Shown here piece after piece: positions 34,964-47,368 of a stretch of 64,000 bases of DNA. The position numbers were made by a program, and so were the translations under genes. This DNA comes from a bacterium (lineage in GTDB: Bacteria > UBA8248), in contig JAJEJD010000008.1 in NCBI GenBank assembly GCA_022828125.1, positions 248,001 through 312,000 of the forward strand, written 5' to 3'. Below the pieces are notes generated by a model that was given only the letters and a program-made list of their open reading frames with translations, made no database searches and was not told the origin of the DNA. Each line of letters starts with the position of its first letter. The first letter of the stretch is position 1.

Positions 34964-36217
34964 GTGAACCAAGACTCTGCTCCCAAAAAGATATATTACG
35001 GCTGGTACATTCTCGCCGGCTGTTTCTTCATGATGTTCCTGGGTCTGGCGACCAGAAATTCATTCGGTCTTTTCCTGAAACCGATGATTGCGGATTTCAA
35101 CATCAGCCGCGCTTCATTGTCTCTTCCCTTTTCTCTTTGTCTGATTCTCTACGGCGCGTCCCAACCATTGGGCGGGCTCATGATGCGCCGCTGGGACCCC
35201 AAAACGGTCATCATCTGGGGGTCGGCATTAACGACTATCGCCATGCTGGGAATCTACTATGTCGACTCCCTGTGGGGCGTCTATCTGTTTTTCGGCATTT
35301 TGCTGGGAATGGGAGGTATCGGCAACAGCGTGACCGCCTTCACCCCCCTGGTGTCGAACTGGTTCCCGGACAGGCGTGGGCTGGGCATGTCCATCATCAG
35401 CGCAGGCTCGAGCATGGGCCAGCTCATTTTGCTTCCCGTCTTCGCGTATATGATCGGCTATCTGGACTGGAGAATGACCTCGTTCGTCATCGGCGTCATT
35501 TTCGTGTTCACCCTGATGCCCATATCGATCTTCCTCATCAAAAACGCTCCCACGTCCAGGGACGTCCCCCCGAGCGCGCCCACGTCCGGCAACGGCGTCA
35601 AGATGGTCGTCCCCTACGATGTGCACTGGGTGCAGTGCCTTCCCAAGATGCCGTTCGTCCTCCTGCTCACGAGCTTTTTCACCTGCGGCTTCACCGTAAC
35701 GGTCGTCTCCGTCCACTGGGTTCCGTTTGCGACGGACGTCGGATTTTCCGCAGCCGTCGCGGCCACTTCCTTCGCCCTGGGCGGCGGACTCAACACCGTG
35801 GGCGTTCTGGCAGTCGGCCCGCTATCGGACAAAATCGGCAGAAAAATCCCCTTGAGCCTGATCTACGCCTTCCGGGGGCTCGGGTTCATCCTGTTCATTT
35901 TCTTCAAGAACGATTTCACCGTATGGGCCACGCCGATGATGATCGGCCTCTCCTGGATTGCGACCGTCCCGCTCACCTCTGCGTTGACGGGGGATTTCTT
36001 CGGCTCCAGAAATGTGGCGATTCTCTTCGGACTCATTACGTTCAGCCACCAGCTCGGCTCGGGCCTGAGCGCCTGGCTGAGCGGATATATCTATGACGTG
36101 ACGGGCAGCTACAACCTCGCGTTCGCGCTGGCGGCCTACCTTTGTTTCCAGGCGGCCGTGCTCGTCTCTTTCATCAACGAAAAAGAGGTCCGCGTCCCGC
36201 AAGTGGCCACGACGTAG
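34964..36217 (+). CDS. MFS transporter (monocarboxylate/oxalate-type)
   Basis: A 417-residue carrier with 12 hydrophobic segments. A GTG start at 34964 follows GAGG by about 5 nt. It resembles the OxlT/MCT-like MFS branch (KIYYGWYILAGCFFMMFLGLATR start, PLGGLMMRRWDPK in loop 2-3). The amino-acid genes downstream could mean that it takes an amino-acid precursor or carboxylate. The charged loops are short and no extra domain is present. Confidence 0.88.
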   Translation: MNQDSAPKKIYYGWYILAGCFFMMFLGLATRNSFGLFLKPMIADFNISRASLSLPFSLCLILYGASQPLGGLMMRRWDPKTVIIWGSALTTIAMLGIYYVDSLWGVYLFFGILLGMGGIGNSVTAFTPLVSNWFPDRRGLGMSIISAGSSMGQLILLPVFAYMIGYLDWRMTSFVIGVIFVFTLMPISIFLIKNAPTSRDVPPSAPTSGNGVKMVVPYDVHWVQCLPKMPFVLLLTSFFTCGFTVTVVSVHWVPFATDVGFSAAVAATSFALGGGLNTVGVLAVGPLSDKIGRKIPLSLIYAFRGLGFILFIFFKNDFTVWATPMMIGLSWIATVPLTSALTGDFFGSRNVAILFGLITFSHQLGSGLSAWLSGYIYDVTGSYNLAFALAAYLCFQAAVLVSFINEKEVRVPQVATT

Positions 36218-36348
36218 CACGGAATGAATGGAATCCGAAAACCCCATACCGTGATATGAACGTGCGAATTTGCCACCAGGAGAAGCCTCTGCAATAATCC
36301 TTTTCTTTCGGGCGAGGCCGGGCTTCGCCTTTTGCTTTTGGTGAAGAG

Positions 36349-37692
36349 ATGGACTGCAACTGCTGGTTCCAATGTATAAATCCCGAATGCGGGGCAACAT
36401 ACTCCATTTTTGACTCCGTTTATCAGTGCCGCGAATGTGACAGCCTCCTCGACGTCACGCACGACCTGGAAACCCTGCGCATGAGAAGCGCGTCGGAGTG
36501 GCGCCATCTGTTCGACGACCGCTACCAGCGCAACATATGGCCGTACGGCAGTGGTGTGTGGGGCAAGAAAGAGTGGGTTTGCCCGCTGATAGACGATGAG
36601 AACATCATCTCGTTCTATGAAGGGGGGACGAACCTTTTCTGGGCGAATCGCCTGGGGCGCGAACTCGGAATCGCCGAGTTGTGGATCAAGCAATGCGGAA
36701 ACAGTCACACCGGCTCTTTCAAGGATCTTGGTATGACGGTCCTCGTGTCCGCCGCCCAGCAGATGATAGCCGACGGGAAAAAACTCCGCGCCGTCGCCTG
36801 CGCGTCGACGGGCGATACTTCCGCCGCGCTGGCTGCGTACGCAGCGGCGGCCGATATCCCGGCAATCGTTTTTCTGCCGCGCGAGAAAGTATCTGTTGCG
36901 CAACTCATTCAACCCATCACGAACGGCGCCATGGTGCTCGCCATCGACACGGATTTCGACGGATGCATGCGGATCGTGCGACAGGTGTGCGAAGAACAGG
37001 GGATATACCTCGCCAACAGCATGAATTCGCTTCGGATAGAGGGACAAAAAACCATCAGCATAGAACTCGTTCAACAGTTCGATTGGGAGGTTCCCGACTT
37101 AATCATCATACCTGGCGGCAACCTGGGAAACGTGAGCGCACTGGGCAAGGGTTTCATGCAGATGCGCGATTTGGGGCTCATCGACAAACTGCCCCGTATC
37201 GTTTGCGCCCAGACGGAAAAGGCCAATCCTCTGTACCGAAGTTTCATGACAGGCTTCCAGGAATTCCACTCCATCGAGGCCGAACCGACGTTGGCGACGG
37301 CCATCCAAATCGGAAATCCGGTGAGCATCGAGAGAGCCATAAGGACCCTGAAAGCATTCGAAGGTTCCGTGGAGCAGGCGAGCGAGGAGGAGTTGGCGAA
37401 CGCCGCCGCGCGCGCGGACAGAACCGGAATGTACAACTGTCCCCAAACCGGCGTGGCCCTGGCCGCTCTTGAAAAAATAATCGCGCGCGGAGAAATCAAC
37501 CCCCAAGACCGGGTGGTCGTCATCTCTACGGCTCATGGACTGAAATTCACCGAATTCAAAGTCAATTATCATCAAAAAGCGATTCCGGGCGTCGACAGCC
37601 GTTTCGCCAATACTCCCATCGAGCTCCCTGAAGACATCGACATGGTTCGAGGCGCCATCGAAAAGAGACTCGGCGCATTGTCCGTAAGCTAG
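36349..37692 (+). CDS. thrC: Threonine synthase-like PLP enzyme
   Basis: Converts O-phosphohomoserine to threonine; 447 residues. A zinc-ribbon-like N-terminus (Cys9, 14, 27, 30) precedes the PLP fold. The Schiff-base Lys125 sits in [12 protein letters not shown], and the phosphate-binding loop is GGNLGNVSA. Threonine synthases with an N-terminal zinc finger are common in several phyla. It is 34 bp upstream of a trans-sulfuration gene, and both use homoserine-derived esters. Confidence 0.9.
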   Translation: MDCNCWFQCINPECGATYSIFDSVYQCRECDSLLDVTHDLETLRMRSASEWRHLFDDRYQRNIWPYGSGVWGKKEWVCPLIDDENIISFYEGGTNLFWANRLGRELGIAELWIKQCGNSHTGSFKDLGMTVLVSAAQQMIADGKKLRAVACASTGDTSAALAAYAAAADIPAIVFLPREKVSVAQLIQPITNGAMVLAIDTDFDGCMRIVRQVCEEQGIYLANSMNSLRIEGQKTISIELVQQFDWEVPDLIIIPGGNLGNVSALGKGFMQMRDLGLIDKLPRIVCAQTEKANPLYRSFMTGFQEFHSIEAEPTLATAIQIGNPVSIERAIRTLKAFEGSVEQASEEELANAAARADRTGMYNCPQTGVALAALEKIIARGEINPQDRVVVISTAHGLKFTEFKVNYHQKAIPGVDSRFANTPIELPEDIDMVRGAIEKRLGALSVS

Positions 37693-37746
37693 CGTCCGCT
37701 CGATTTTCATTGTTTCGCTCTGCCGATGAAACAGGAGTTGAGTTCA

Positions 37747-38901
37747 GTGTCGAAAAACATGAGAAGAGACGAGCGAAAACAGACGAAGAAGTCACTTGCG
37801 CCGCCTATCTTCCAGACTGCGACGTTCACCTTCGACAGCTCTGACGATCTGGAAGCTTTCCACAGCAGCGAGACGGACGCGTTTTTCTATACGCGATACG
37901 GAAACCCGACCAACGAGGCCGCCGAACGCAGACTCGCTCTCCAAGAAGGCGCGGAAGCCTCCCTACTCTACGCCAGCGGCATGGCGGCCGTCTCTTCGGT
38001 ATTCCTCTCGCTCCTGGCGCCGAATGCGCGAATCGTCATCCCTCAGGAGAGCTACAGACACACGAGGGACATCGCAGAGGGCCTCCTCACCCGCTACGGG
38101 GTACGCGTCGAAATTCCGGTGGAGAATACAGCGGAATCCCTCGAAACCCTCCCGGAGGGGCCGGTTCGCGTGTTGTTCGCAGAAATTCCCTCGAACCCCA
38201 CGCTCCGCATACCGGATATCGAAAAAATGGCTGAATGGGCTCAAAACAGAAGAGCCAGATTCGTCGTGGACTCGACCATCGCATCTCCCGCCTTGTTTCG
38301 CCCGTTGGAGCACGGAGCCGATTTAGCGGTTCAGAGCGCGACGAAATACATCGGCGGCCACAACGATGTCGTAGCGGGTGCGGTTTCGGGGAATCTGGAT
38401 ATCATCGAGGCGCTGCGCGAACAACAAGCATTGCTAGGCTCCATTCTCGGGCCGCAGGAGGCGTTTTTGGTGGAGAGGGGCCTCAAAACGCTCGAATTGC
38501 GCGTTCGGCGCATCAGCGACACGGCTCTCAAGCTTGCCGAATTTCTCGTGGGCCACTCCGGGGTTTCCCGTGTTCATTACCCCGGTCTGGAGTCCCACCC
38601 GGATCATCGCAGAGCCCAAAAATATATGTCGGCGTTCGGTGGGATAATCAGCTTTGAGCTTGATGGCAATCACGAAAAAGCCGACGAGTTAGTGAACACC
38701 CTTCAAATTCCTGTACTCGCCCCCGGATTCGGTGGAACGGAAAGTCAGGTGGAGCATCACGTGAAGATGGCATATGCGGACATCGGGATAGAAGGCGCGG
38801 AGAATCGGGGCGTTCCTGCCGGACTGGTTCGATATTCGGTGGGACTCGAGGATTTCGAGGTGTTGAGAGACGACCTCGGCGAGGGACTCAAAAAACTATA
38901 G
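37747..38901 (+). CDS. Cystathionine gamma-synthase/lyase-type trans-sulfuration enzyme
   Basis: PLP enzyme of the Cys/Met metabolism family, 384 residues from the GTG at 37747, which follows AGGAG by 9 nt; an ATG at 37726 is the alternative. Features are FYTRYGNPTNEAAERRLA, YASGMAAVSSVFLS, and Lys200 in SATKYIGGHND. It could be cystathionine gamma-synthase, O-acetylhomoserine sulfhydrylase or methionine gamma-lyase; the sequence alone does not separate them. Co-directional with threonine synthase. Confidence 0.9.
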   Translation: MSKNMRRDERKQTKKSLAPPIFQTATFTFDSSDDLEAFHSSETDAFFYTRYGNPTNEAAERRLALQEGAEASLLYASGMAAVSSVFLSLLAPNARIVIPQESYRHTRDIAEGLLTRYGVRVEIPVENTAESLETLPEGPVRVLFAEIPSNPTLRIPDIEKMAEWAQNRRARFVVDSTIASPALFRPLEHGADLAVQSATKYIGGHNDVVAGAVSGNLDIIEALREQQALLGSILGPQEAFLVERGLKTLELRVRRISDTALKLAEFLVGHSGVSRVHYPGLESHPDHRRAQKYMSAFGGIISFELDGNHEKADELVNTLQIPVLAPGFGGTESQVEHHVKMAYADIGIEGAENRGVPAGLVRYSVGLEDFEVLRDDLGEGLKKL

Positions 38902-38903
38902 AG

Positions 38904-39536
38904 TTAACTTTTGCCGCCCATTGCGCGCTTCGGGGCCTGCTTCGTAAGCCAGCGGGTGCGCACCCACATTTTTTTTCCAGACCAGCGCCCCGATCTGACC
39001 TCCACTTGCGTGAAACCACGTCGGTCACCGGAAACAACAGCTACGCGTGTTCCCGGTTTGAGTCTGTAGCGATAACGGGAGCCGCGCGGCTCATCATAGC
39101 CTCCGGCATAACTCAGCGAGAACCCCCGATATGTACGGCGGATGTATCTGGTACCCACATACGTTTCGCTTTGATTGGCAGGTTTTACAGCGGATTCTTT
39201 TTTGCGCTCCGGCTTTGGAAAAACCACCGACGCCTTAGGCTTCGCCTTCAATTCCTTCACCGTTTTCTCAACATTCGATACCGTATCTCGAAGCTGCAAT
39301 TTGAACTCGTTCAATGACTTCCCATGATTCGCCAAAATTTGCGTGTGCGCGAGAAGTTGGCCGCGGATCGACTCGACTTCTTTTTTCCCTTGCGCTTGAT
39401 CCTCCTGGTAGTCGGCTTGCAACACCACCAGGCTGCAACCGGAAAGCACCGCCATCAAACCGCCGATAAACATCATGCGAAATGCAAGAAGCTTTACACC
39501 CGGTGATTTGATTTTCCGCTCAGGCACCCAGTTCAT
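38904..39536 (-). CDS. SH3-like lipoprotein
   Basis: A 210-residue envelope protein. A lipobox (LSGC) ends a hydrophobic segment, so it is likely lipid-anchored. A coiled-coil-like region (about 55-95, GQLLAHTQILANHGKSLNEFKLQL) follows. The C-terminal part (about 125-205: GTRVAVVSGDRRGFTQVEV, GKKMWVRTRWL) resembles a bacterial SH3 cell-wall-binding domain. Its start overlaps the stop of the kinase-like gene in ATGA. It is the last gene of the envelope run. Confidence 0.8.
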   Translation of the reverse strand: MNWVPERKIKSPGVKLLAFRMMFIGGLMAVLSGCSLVVLQADYQEDQAQGKKEVESIRGQLLAHTQILANHGKSLNEFKLQLRDTVSNVEKTVKELKAKPKASVVFPKPERKKESAVKPANQSETYVGTRYIRRTYRGFSLSYAGGYDEPRGSRYRYRLKPGTRVAVVSGDRRGFTQVEVRSGRWSGKKMWVRTRWLTKQAPKRAMGGKS

Positions 39537-40366
39537 ACCGGATACCATCCTTCGATAGGCGGCATCACGACCAATTCGCTACTCAACTCGACGACCCCAT
39601 CGTATTCTCTGGCAATGGATTCGGCCAATTCTTTTTCTTCATCGCTGTTGACGCGCCCGTGCAAGAATAGTTCTCCCGGCCCGAGACACTCTACGACAAT
39701 GCCACTCGCATCGATTCGCTCATCCGTCATGATTGTTGCTTTGATCTTTTGCGCAAAAGCCAGATTCTGGAGCTTTTGAGATTCCGATGGTTCGAATTGG
39801 GAAAAATTTTCACTTTTCAATATGTTCACCAGCAAACGCACTGACATATCCTCACTGAACAACCCGGTGTTCAATATGATATCGAAGTGACTTGGCTCTC
39901 CCCACCTGACATCGAAAAAATGTCGCGTATAGGCCATTCTTTCATCATCGTTGTGACGTATGAACTGCTCCGCCATGGATGGGGTAATCCCCTCGTTCTT
40001 CACCAGTGTCCGTTGGCGATAATCTCTAGGCGCCACGATGCGGGCCCGGAAAACGCCCTCGATTCCCTCAAGGAGGATATGGGAGCCGCGGCCCAATATG
40101 ACGAAATTATTTTTCAAGGCCGATTCATAAACGATGGCGCGCATGATATCGAGGTACACGAGTTGCCTGTCCCGGAAAAAGCGGTCTATCAGACCGGGCT
40201 TCCTCTCATCCACTTGTTCGAGTTCGGCTCGAACATAACCATATGTTTGGGCCGCATCCGCAAATCCGTCGTTATCCAAAAGGGCCCATCCCAACTCTTG
40301 AGCCACTTTCTTCCCAATAGCGTCACCACCGCTTCCAAGCTCTCTCGAAATTGTCAGGATACCCAT
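39533..40366 (-). CDS. Cytidylate-kinase-like protein with C-terminal BON domain
   Basis: A 277-residue protein from ATG 40366 (GGAGGG upstream). The N-terminal two-thirds are a cytidylate-kinase-like P-loop fold (TISRELGSGGDAIGKKVA, VILGRGSHILL, IVAPRDYRQR). The Walker-type loop is SGGDAIG rather than GxxGxGKS, as in the 'cytidylate kinase-like' family whose substrate is unknown. The last 85 residues (about 190-277, LHGRVNSDEEKELAESIAREYDGV) form a BON domain, which binds envelope structures or phospholipids. It lies between the bactofilin-TPR gene and the lipoprotein. Confidence 0.85.
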   Translation of the reverse strand: MGILTISRELGSGGDAIGKKVAQELGWALLDNDGFADAAQTYGYVRAELEQVDERKPGLIDRFFRDRQLVYLDIMRAIVYESALKNNFVILGRGSHILLEGIEGVFRARIVAPRDYRQRTLVKNEGITPSMAEQFIRHNDDERMAYTRHFFDVRWGEPSHFDIILNTGLFSEDMSVRLLVNILKSENFSQFEPSESQKLQNLAFAQKIKATIMTDERIDASGIVVECLGPGELFLHGRVNSDEEKELAESIAREYDGVVELSSELVVMPPIEGWYPV

Positions 40367-40559
40367 TTCACAGCCCTCCAAACTAAGAGTGGCGACTACT
40401 AACCAACCAGATGGGGCGAATCACTCCTTACAACTCTTTCATATCATTTGTTTCCAACCATCTTATCCAACAAGCTTTCTCATGGTCGAACAAGTGCTTG
40501 GTTGCTCAACCCCATGAAGGTGCGGCGAGTATGAATATTTATCCGATCGTATTCGGGCA

Positions 40560-42302
40560 TCATTTGCGGCTCGCTCTTTTGAATTTTTCCAATTGCAGAC
40601 GAAAATAGCGATTTCCGGGGTCTAATTCAATCGCTCTTTGAATGAGCGGAAGCGCTTTCACCGATTCTCCGTTGCGAAAAAATAACTCCGCCAGTGTATC
40701 GAGATACGCCGGCGTATCGGGCTGGAGTTCCAGCGAGCGCTTCGAAAGCTTGATCGCGTGTACCAAACTTTCCTTATCCTTCCTGTGAAACCACGCCAAC
40801 CGATTCATCGCCGGCGCTGAATTCTTATCTATCTCCAGCACTTGCATGAACACCTTCTTCGATTCTTCAGGCTTCCCGGTTTCCCAAAGGAAAATGCCAA
40901 GCTCCACTAAAACGCGAGACGAACGGGGATTTTTCTCCAATAAATCCAGAAGTATTTTATGAGCGATTTTTTTCCGCTTCCTCGACTTGTGAAGATTGGC
41001 GATGCGAATTTTCATCTCGATGTTGTTCAAGTCCAGTTGGCCCGCTTTTTCATAAAGCGCGATCGCATCCTTATCTCGACCCTTGGATGCCAAAAGAGCG
41101 CCCAAACGTATATATCCATCCAGCCAATCGGGCGATAAAGAAACAACTTTCTCATAAGCGCGTATTGCTTCGTCCCTGCGGTTCATTTGAACTAGGGCGG
41201 CGCCCAACAAGAAATGGAACCTCACATTATCCGGTGTTTTTTCGATGGCGCCTCTGAGCAAGTCTACAGCCCTCGCCGGTTCTTTTCCGGATATGAAGCG
41301 CTCTGCATTGATTAAAACCTGGGTCGGGTCCAAAACCTCTTGCGCAGGCTCGGCCGATTCGGGCCGTACTGCTCTGACACGCGACTCAACAATCTGAAGC
41401 CGTCTTTTCAGAACAATGTCCTCGGGTTCACGAAGATAAGCCTCTCTGTATATTTCCAGCGCTTTTGAGAGTTGCCCACTGCGAACATACAAATCGCCAA
41501 GCAAGATCATTCCCTCGATATGCCTCGGAGTGCGTTGGAGCAAAGATTGAATTTCACGTATGGCCTCCGCCGTATGATTTTGCTGCGCCAGAATTTTCGC
41601 CAAGCGGTACCTGGTCACACTCTGGCGGCTTCCCTTGAACTTCAAAGCTTTTCTCAGACTGGCTACAGCCTTATCGAATTCTCCTTTACTTTCGTGCCGA
41701 GCCGCTTCTGCAATGTATCTTCTCTGTTGTTCTTCGAGCTTAAGTTTCAGGTTTTTCGACTGGCCGGACTCCAGCCATTCACCTACTCTCGCTTCCCAAA
41801 TCGCGTCGAGGCGTTTCCAGATATTGCGCAAGTAATCCGGAGATTCGCGAGAAATCGCCGTGGTGGCAACACCAGCGGCCAGAAACAGCACCAAGCCCGC
41901 CGCAATTTGCAGACGCCTTTTCGAAACTATCGCCTTGGGCGCCGGCGTCGGGACAACATCAGGCATGATCATTCTGCCCTCGAACTTCGCCTCCGGATCT
42001 ATATGTATTTTGGGAGCTGTCACATTCCCTTCGTGAGAGCATCCGGCCTTGAGTTCAACACGATCCGCCACAAATATAGAACCTTTGGTACGGCCGTGAT
42101 TCACTAATTCGCCCGTATAGATCTCGCCCTCGGCTTTTCCCGCCTCCGCAATCTCGAGATGCCCGTCGCCATGGAGTTCTCCTTTGAACTCGCCTTCCAT
42201 CAAAACTTTCCCTGCAAACCGCAGTGAGCCTTCCAAGCGCACATTCGCACCTATGAAAGAGAGATTCGACCGGGGCCTGGCATAGAGTCGTTGCTGTTGC
42301 AC
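40560..42302 (-). CDS. Bactofilin-transmembrane-TPR fusion protein
   Basis: A 580-residue protein. Residues about 10-115 form a bactofilin-type beta-helix (FIGANVRLEGSLRFAGKVLMEGEFKGEL, HGDGHLEIAEAGKAEGEIYTGELVNHGRTKGSI). A single membrane segment follows (about 132-150, LQIAAGLVLFLAAGVATTAI). The rest (about 185-575) is a solenoid of roughly ten TPR units. Bactofilins are small cytoskeletal polymers; a fusion to a membrane helix and TPR scaffold is unusual. The topology places the bactofilin part in the cytoplasm and the TPRs in the periplasm if the helix is a signal anchor. It follows kdsA by 265 bp. Confidence 0.85.
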   Translation of the reverse strand: MQQQRLYARPRSNLSFIGANVRLEGSLRFAGKVLMEGEFKGELHGDGHLEIAEAGKAEGEIYTGELVNHGRTKGSIFVADRVELKAGCSHEGNVTAPKIHIDPEAKFEGRMIMPDVVPTPAPKAIVSKRRLQIAAGLVLFLAAGVATTAISRESPDYLRNIWKRLDAIWEARVGEWLESGQSKNLKLKLEEQQRRYIAEAARHESKGEFDKAVASLRKALKFKGSRQSVTRYRLAKILAQQNHTAEAIREIQSLLQRTPRHIEGMILLGDLYVRSGQLSKALEIYREAYLREPEDIVLKRRLQIVESRVRAVRPESAEPAQEVLDPTQVLINAERFISGKEPARAVDLLRGAIEKTPDNVRFHFLLGAALVQMNRRDEAIRAYEKVVSLSPDWLDGYIRLGALLASKGRDKDAIALYEKAGQLDLNNIEMKIRIANLHKSRKRKKIAHKILLDLLEKNPRSSRVLVELGIFLWETGKPEESKKVFMQVLEIDKNSAPAMNRLAWFHRKDKESLVHAIKLSKRSLELQPDTPAYLDTLAELFFRNGESVKALPLIQRAIELDPGNRYFRLQLEKFKRASRK

Positions 42303-42567
42303 AGGTTCTTCTCATGAAATCGCGAGCGAAAAGTTTCAATCAATCCATATGACTCATATCTTACCAAAATGTTCAAAAATTACGCCAATCCATATTTTCC
42401 GCCAAATTCAGGACCCTCCATCACAAGGAAACTTGTAATTTCCCGACCTCGGCCACCATTGATGATACAGTGACCCGAGTGCGCCGCGGCAAGAATGCTC
42501 CAGAACCCATAGAGAAAAGAAGGGGAGTGAAACCGATGATGCAATGGTGAACAAATTTCTTGAAATA

Positions 42568-43398
42568 TTATTGTGCGCCGAGACGTGCAGAATCTATTGC
42601 GTGCAAAGAGATGAGAAGAGAATGGAGGTCCTCGATATCCATCATGTTTGGGCCATCGGATAATGCCTCATCCGGCCTTGGGTGACATTCGATAAAAAAT
42701 GCGTCGACGCCCACGGCAGCGGCGGCCCGAGAGAGATGAGGAACCATGCTCCTATCCCCTCCCGAACTTTCACCGAGTCCACCCGGCGACTGAACACTGT
42801 GCGTCGCATCGAAAACGACAGGATATCCCGATTCGCGCATCTTCACGAGCGAACGCATGTCCGAAACCAGGTTGTTGTAGCCGAAGCTGGTTCCCCTTTC
42901 GGTAAGAAGTATTTGCCGGCAATCCACTTCCTCAAGCTTTCCCACGACGTTTTTCATGTCCTCGGGAGCCATGAACTGCCCTTTTTTGACATTCACGGGC
43001 TTCCCGGTTCTTCCCGCGGCATGCAGGAGGTCCGTCTGGCGGCATAAGAAAGCGGGAATTTGAAGCGCGTCCAGTACATGTGCTGCGCTTTCGGCTTCTT
43101 CGGAGCTATGAACGTCCGACATCACCGGAAGTCCTGTCTCGCGTCTTACCATATCGAGTATTTTCAAACCCTTCTCGATGCCGGGTCCGCGCGGTGATTT
43201 TCCTGAACTGCGATTCGCTTTGTCATAAGAAGCCTTAAAAACTCCACCAATACCGCATTTTTCAGTCGCTTCCCTTACTTTTTCAGCACATTTTCTGGTT
43301 AATTCTTCACTTTCAATCACACAAGGCCCTGCGATGACGCATATCGCTCCCTGCTCTCCGAAGGCGACATCACCAATTCTTACTATTTTTTCCGCCAT
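42568..43398 (-). CDS. kdsA: 3-deoxy-8-phosphooctulonate synthase (KDO8P synthase)
   Basis: Condenses PEP with arabinose 5-phosphate, first committed step of KDO synthesis. It has 276 residues. Family motifs are [22 protein letters not shown], the metal-associated HSVQSPGG and the C-terminal [14 protein letters not shown]. It lies 49 bp downstream of pyrG and is part of the KDO/polysaccharide run. Confidence 0.95.
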   Translation of the reverse strand: MAEKIVRIGDVAFGEQGAICVIAGPCVIESEELTRKCAEKVREATEKCGIGGVFKASYDKANRSSGKSPRGPGIEKGLKILDMVRRETGLPVMSDVHSSEEAESAAHVLDALQIPAFLCRQTDLLHAAGRTGKPVNVKKGQFMAPEDMKNVVGKLEEVDCRQILLTERGTSFGYNNLVSDMRSLVKMRESGYPVVFDATHSVQSPGGLGESSGGDRSMVPHLSRAAAAVGVDAFFIECHPRPDEALSDGPNMMDIEDLHSLLISLHAIDSARLGAQ

Positions 43399-43447
43399 TG
43401 TTATCTTTTCCAGACTTCATGCCGTATGAACGGTATGAGAGAACGCA

Positions 43448-45870
<2,423 letters not shown>

Positions 45871-45891
45871 TCTCTCCACCCATGACGCCGT

Positions 45892-47340
45892 CTAATACGC
45901 ATTTTTGTTTATCAGTCCCTTCCAGAGGGTGAGCCATAATATCTTGAAATCGAGACCCAGTGACCAGTTCTCGATATAGTGTAAATCGAATTCGATTCTT
46001 TTTTCTATCGACGTGTTTCCGCGCCATCCATTCACCTGCGCCCAACCCGTTATCCCGGATTTCATCTTGTGACGCAGCATGTAATCGGGAAAGGACGCTC
46101 GGAATTTCTCCACGAAAACCGGACGCTCGGGCCTTGGACCCACGAGGCTCATTTCACCGCGCAACACGTTGAACAACTGCGGCAACTCATCGAGACTTGT
46201 TTTTCTGAGGAAAGCGCCGAACCGGGTGCGCCGCTCATCCTCATTCATCGTCCAGACCGCTCCTGACTCCTTCTCCGCATCCACCCTCATGGAGCGAAAC
46301 TTGTACATGCGAAACCGCACGCCGTCCAGGCCCATTCTCTCCTGGTGATACAGAACGGGGCCCCGGCTCGTCCACTTCACCATGAGCGCAATGACCACCA
46401 TGAACGGACTCAAAACGAGCAAGGCCAAAACTCCCAGAAAATAATCCACCATTACTTTCACCCATTGATTCCAGCCCAGAAGGGGTGTCTGTGACAACAG
46501 GATCACAGGCAAACCGTCGAGTTCCTCGATCCCGGCGTTCAGCCGCATGTGTTCAACAATATCGGGCACCAGGCGGACATCGACGCTCGAGTCCGCCAGA
46601 GCGTTTAGCAACTCCTCCTGCGCGGCGTACGAATTCGGGGGAAACGCAACGTATATTTCATGGATTCTCTCGCGTGCCACGACTTCACGCACCTCCTCCA
46701 ACGTCCCCAGCACGGACGCGTCTTCTGCGGTATCACCCTCGCAGAGGTATCCCACGACCTGAAAACCAAGATATCGATACATCTCCAAATGAGCGGCAAC
46801 CCTCCGGGCAATAGGCGTTGTTCCTGCGATGAGGATACGCCGCATATCCATACCCCGCCGCCTCAAGCGTCGAATAAAGGACCAGACCAGACGCCGGACC
46901 GAGAAAAGAAAAACAGGCCCAAGCACAATGAAAAGAACAACCAACAATCGGCTGTAGCTTTGTTGGCGATAGAAAAACGTGAAGAAGGCAAACAACAGTA
47001 CCGTCCAGACAAACGTGCCGGTGAGCCGAATGACCTCTTGAGTATGATGAAGACCGGCCCGGTACTGGTACAAACGCGTAATGCCCGAAGCGATGAGCCA
47101 AATGAGCAATATCAAGAAAAGCGAAGCGAGATAAACAATGAAATCGGGATATCCGGAGGGAACGGGAACTATTTCCGCGACGAAACGAAACCAATACGCC
47201 ATGAACCAGGCCGCAATCAGCGCGATGACGTCTCCCCCTAATAGAAAAAGCACGTTCAATTGGCCGTATCTGCGCAACACGACATGATGTTCCTTGTCGG
47301 GTCTGGCCAAAAGTTCCTCGTGCAAGGCGCCGTCAAGCAA
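45892..47340 (-). CDS. Undecaprenyl-phosphate glucose/galactose phosphotransferase (polyisoprenyl sugar transferase)
   Basis: Adds the first sugar to undecaprenyl phosphate for exopolysaccharide or O-antigen. It has 482 residues: four N-terminal membrane segments (about 30-130), a CoA-binding-like Rossmann domain (IAGTTPIARRVAAHL), a fifth membrane segment (about 300-320), and the catalytic C-terminal domain with YKFRSMRVDAE, KTSLDELPQLFNVLRGEMSLVGPRPE and SGITGWAQVNG. This is the WbaP/EpsE-like polyisoprenyl-phosphate hexose-1-phosphate transferase layout. Confidence 0.94.
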   Translation of the reverse strand: MLDGALHEELLARPDKEHHVVLRRYGQLNVLFLLGGDVIALIAAWFMAYWFRFVAEIVPVPSGYPDFIVYLASLFLILLIWLIASGITRLYQYRAGLHHTQEVIRLTGTFVWTVLLFAFFTFFYRQQSYSRLLVVLFIVLGPVFLFSVRRLVWSFIRRLRRRGMDMRRILIAGTTPIARRVAAHLEMYRYLGFQVVGYLCEGDTAEDASVLGTLEEVREVVARERIHEIYVAFPPNSYAAQEELLNALADSSVDVRLVPDIVEHMRLNAGIEELDGLPVILLSQTPLLGWNQWVKVMVDYFLGVLALLVLSPFMVVIALMVKWTSRGPVLYHQERMGLDGVRFRMYKFRSMRVDAEKESGAVWTMNEDERRTRFGAFLRKTSLDELPQLFNVLRGEMSLVGPRPERPVFVEKFRASFPDYMLRHKMKSGITGWAQVNGWRGNTSIEKRIEFDLHYIENWSLGLDFKILWLTLWKGLINKNAY

Positions 47341-47368
47341 CCTTATCTTATCACTATTACTCTATTGC

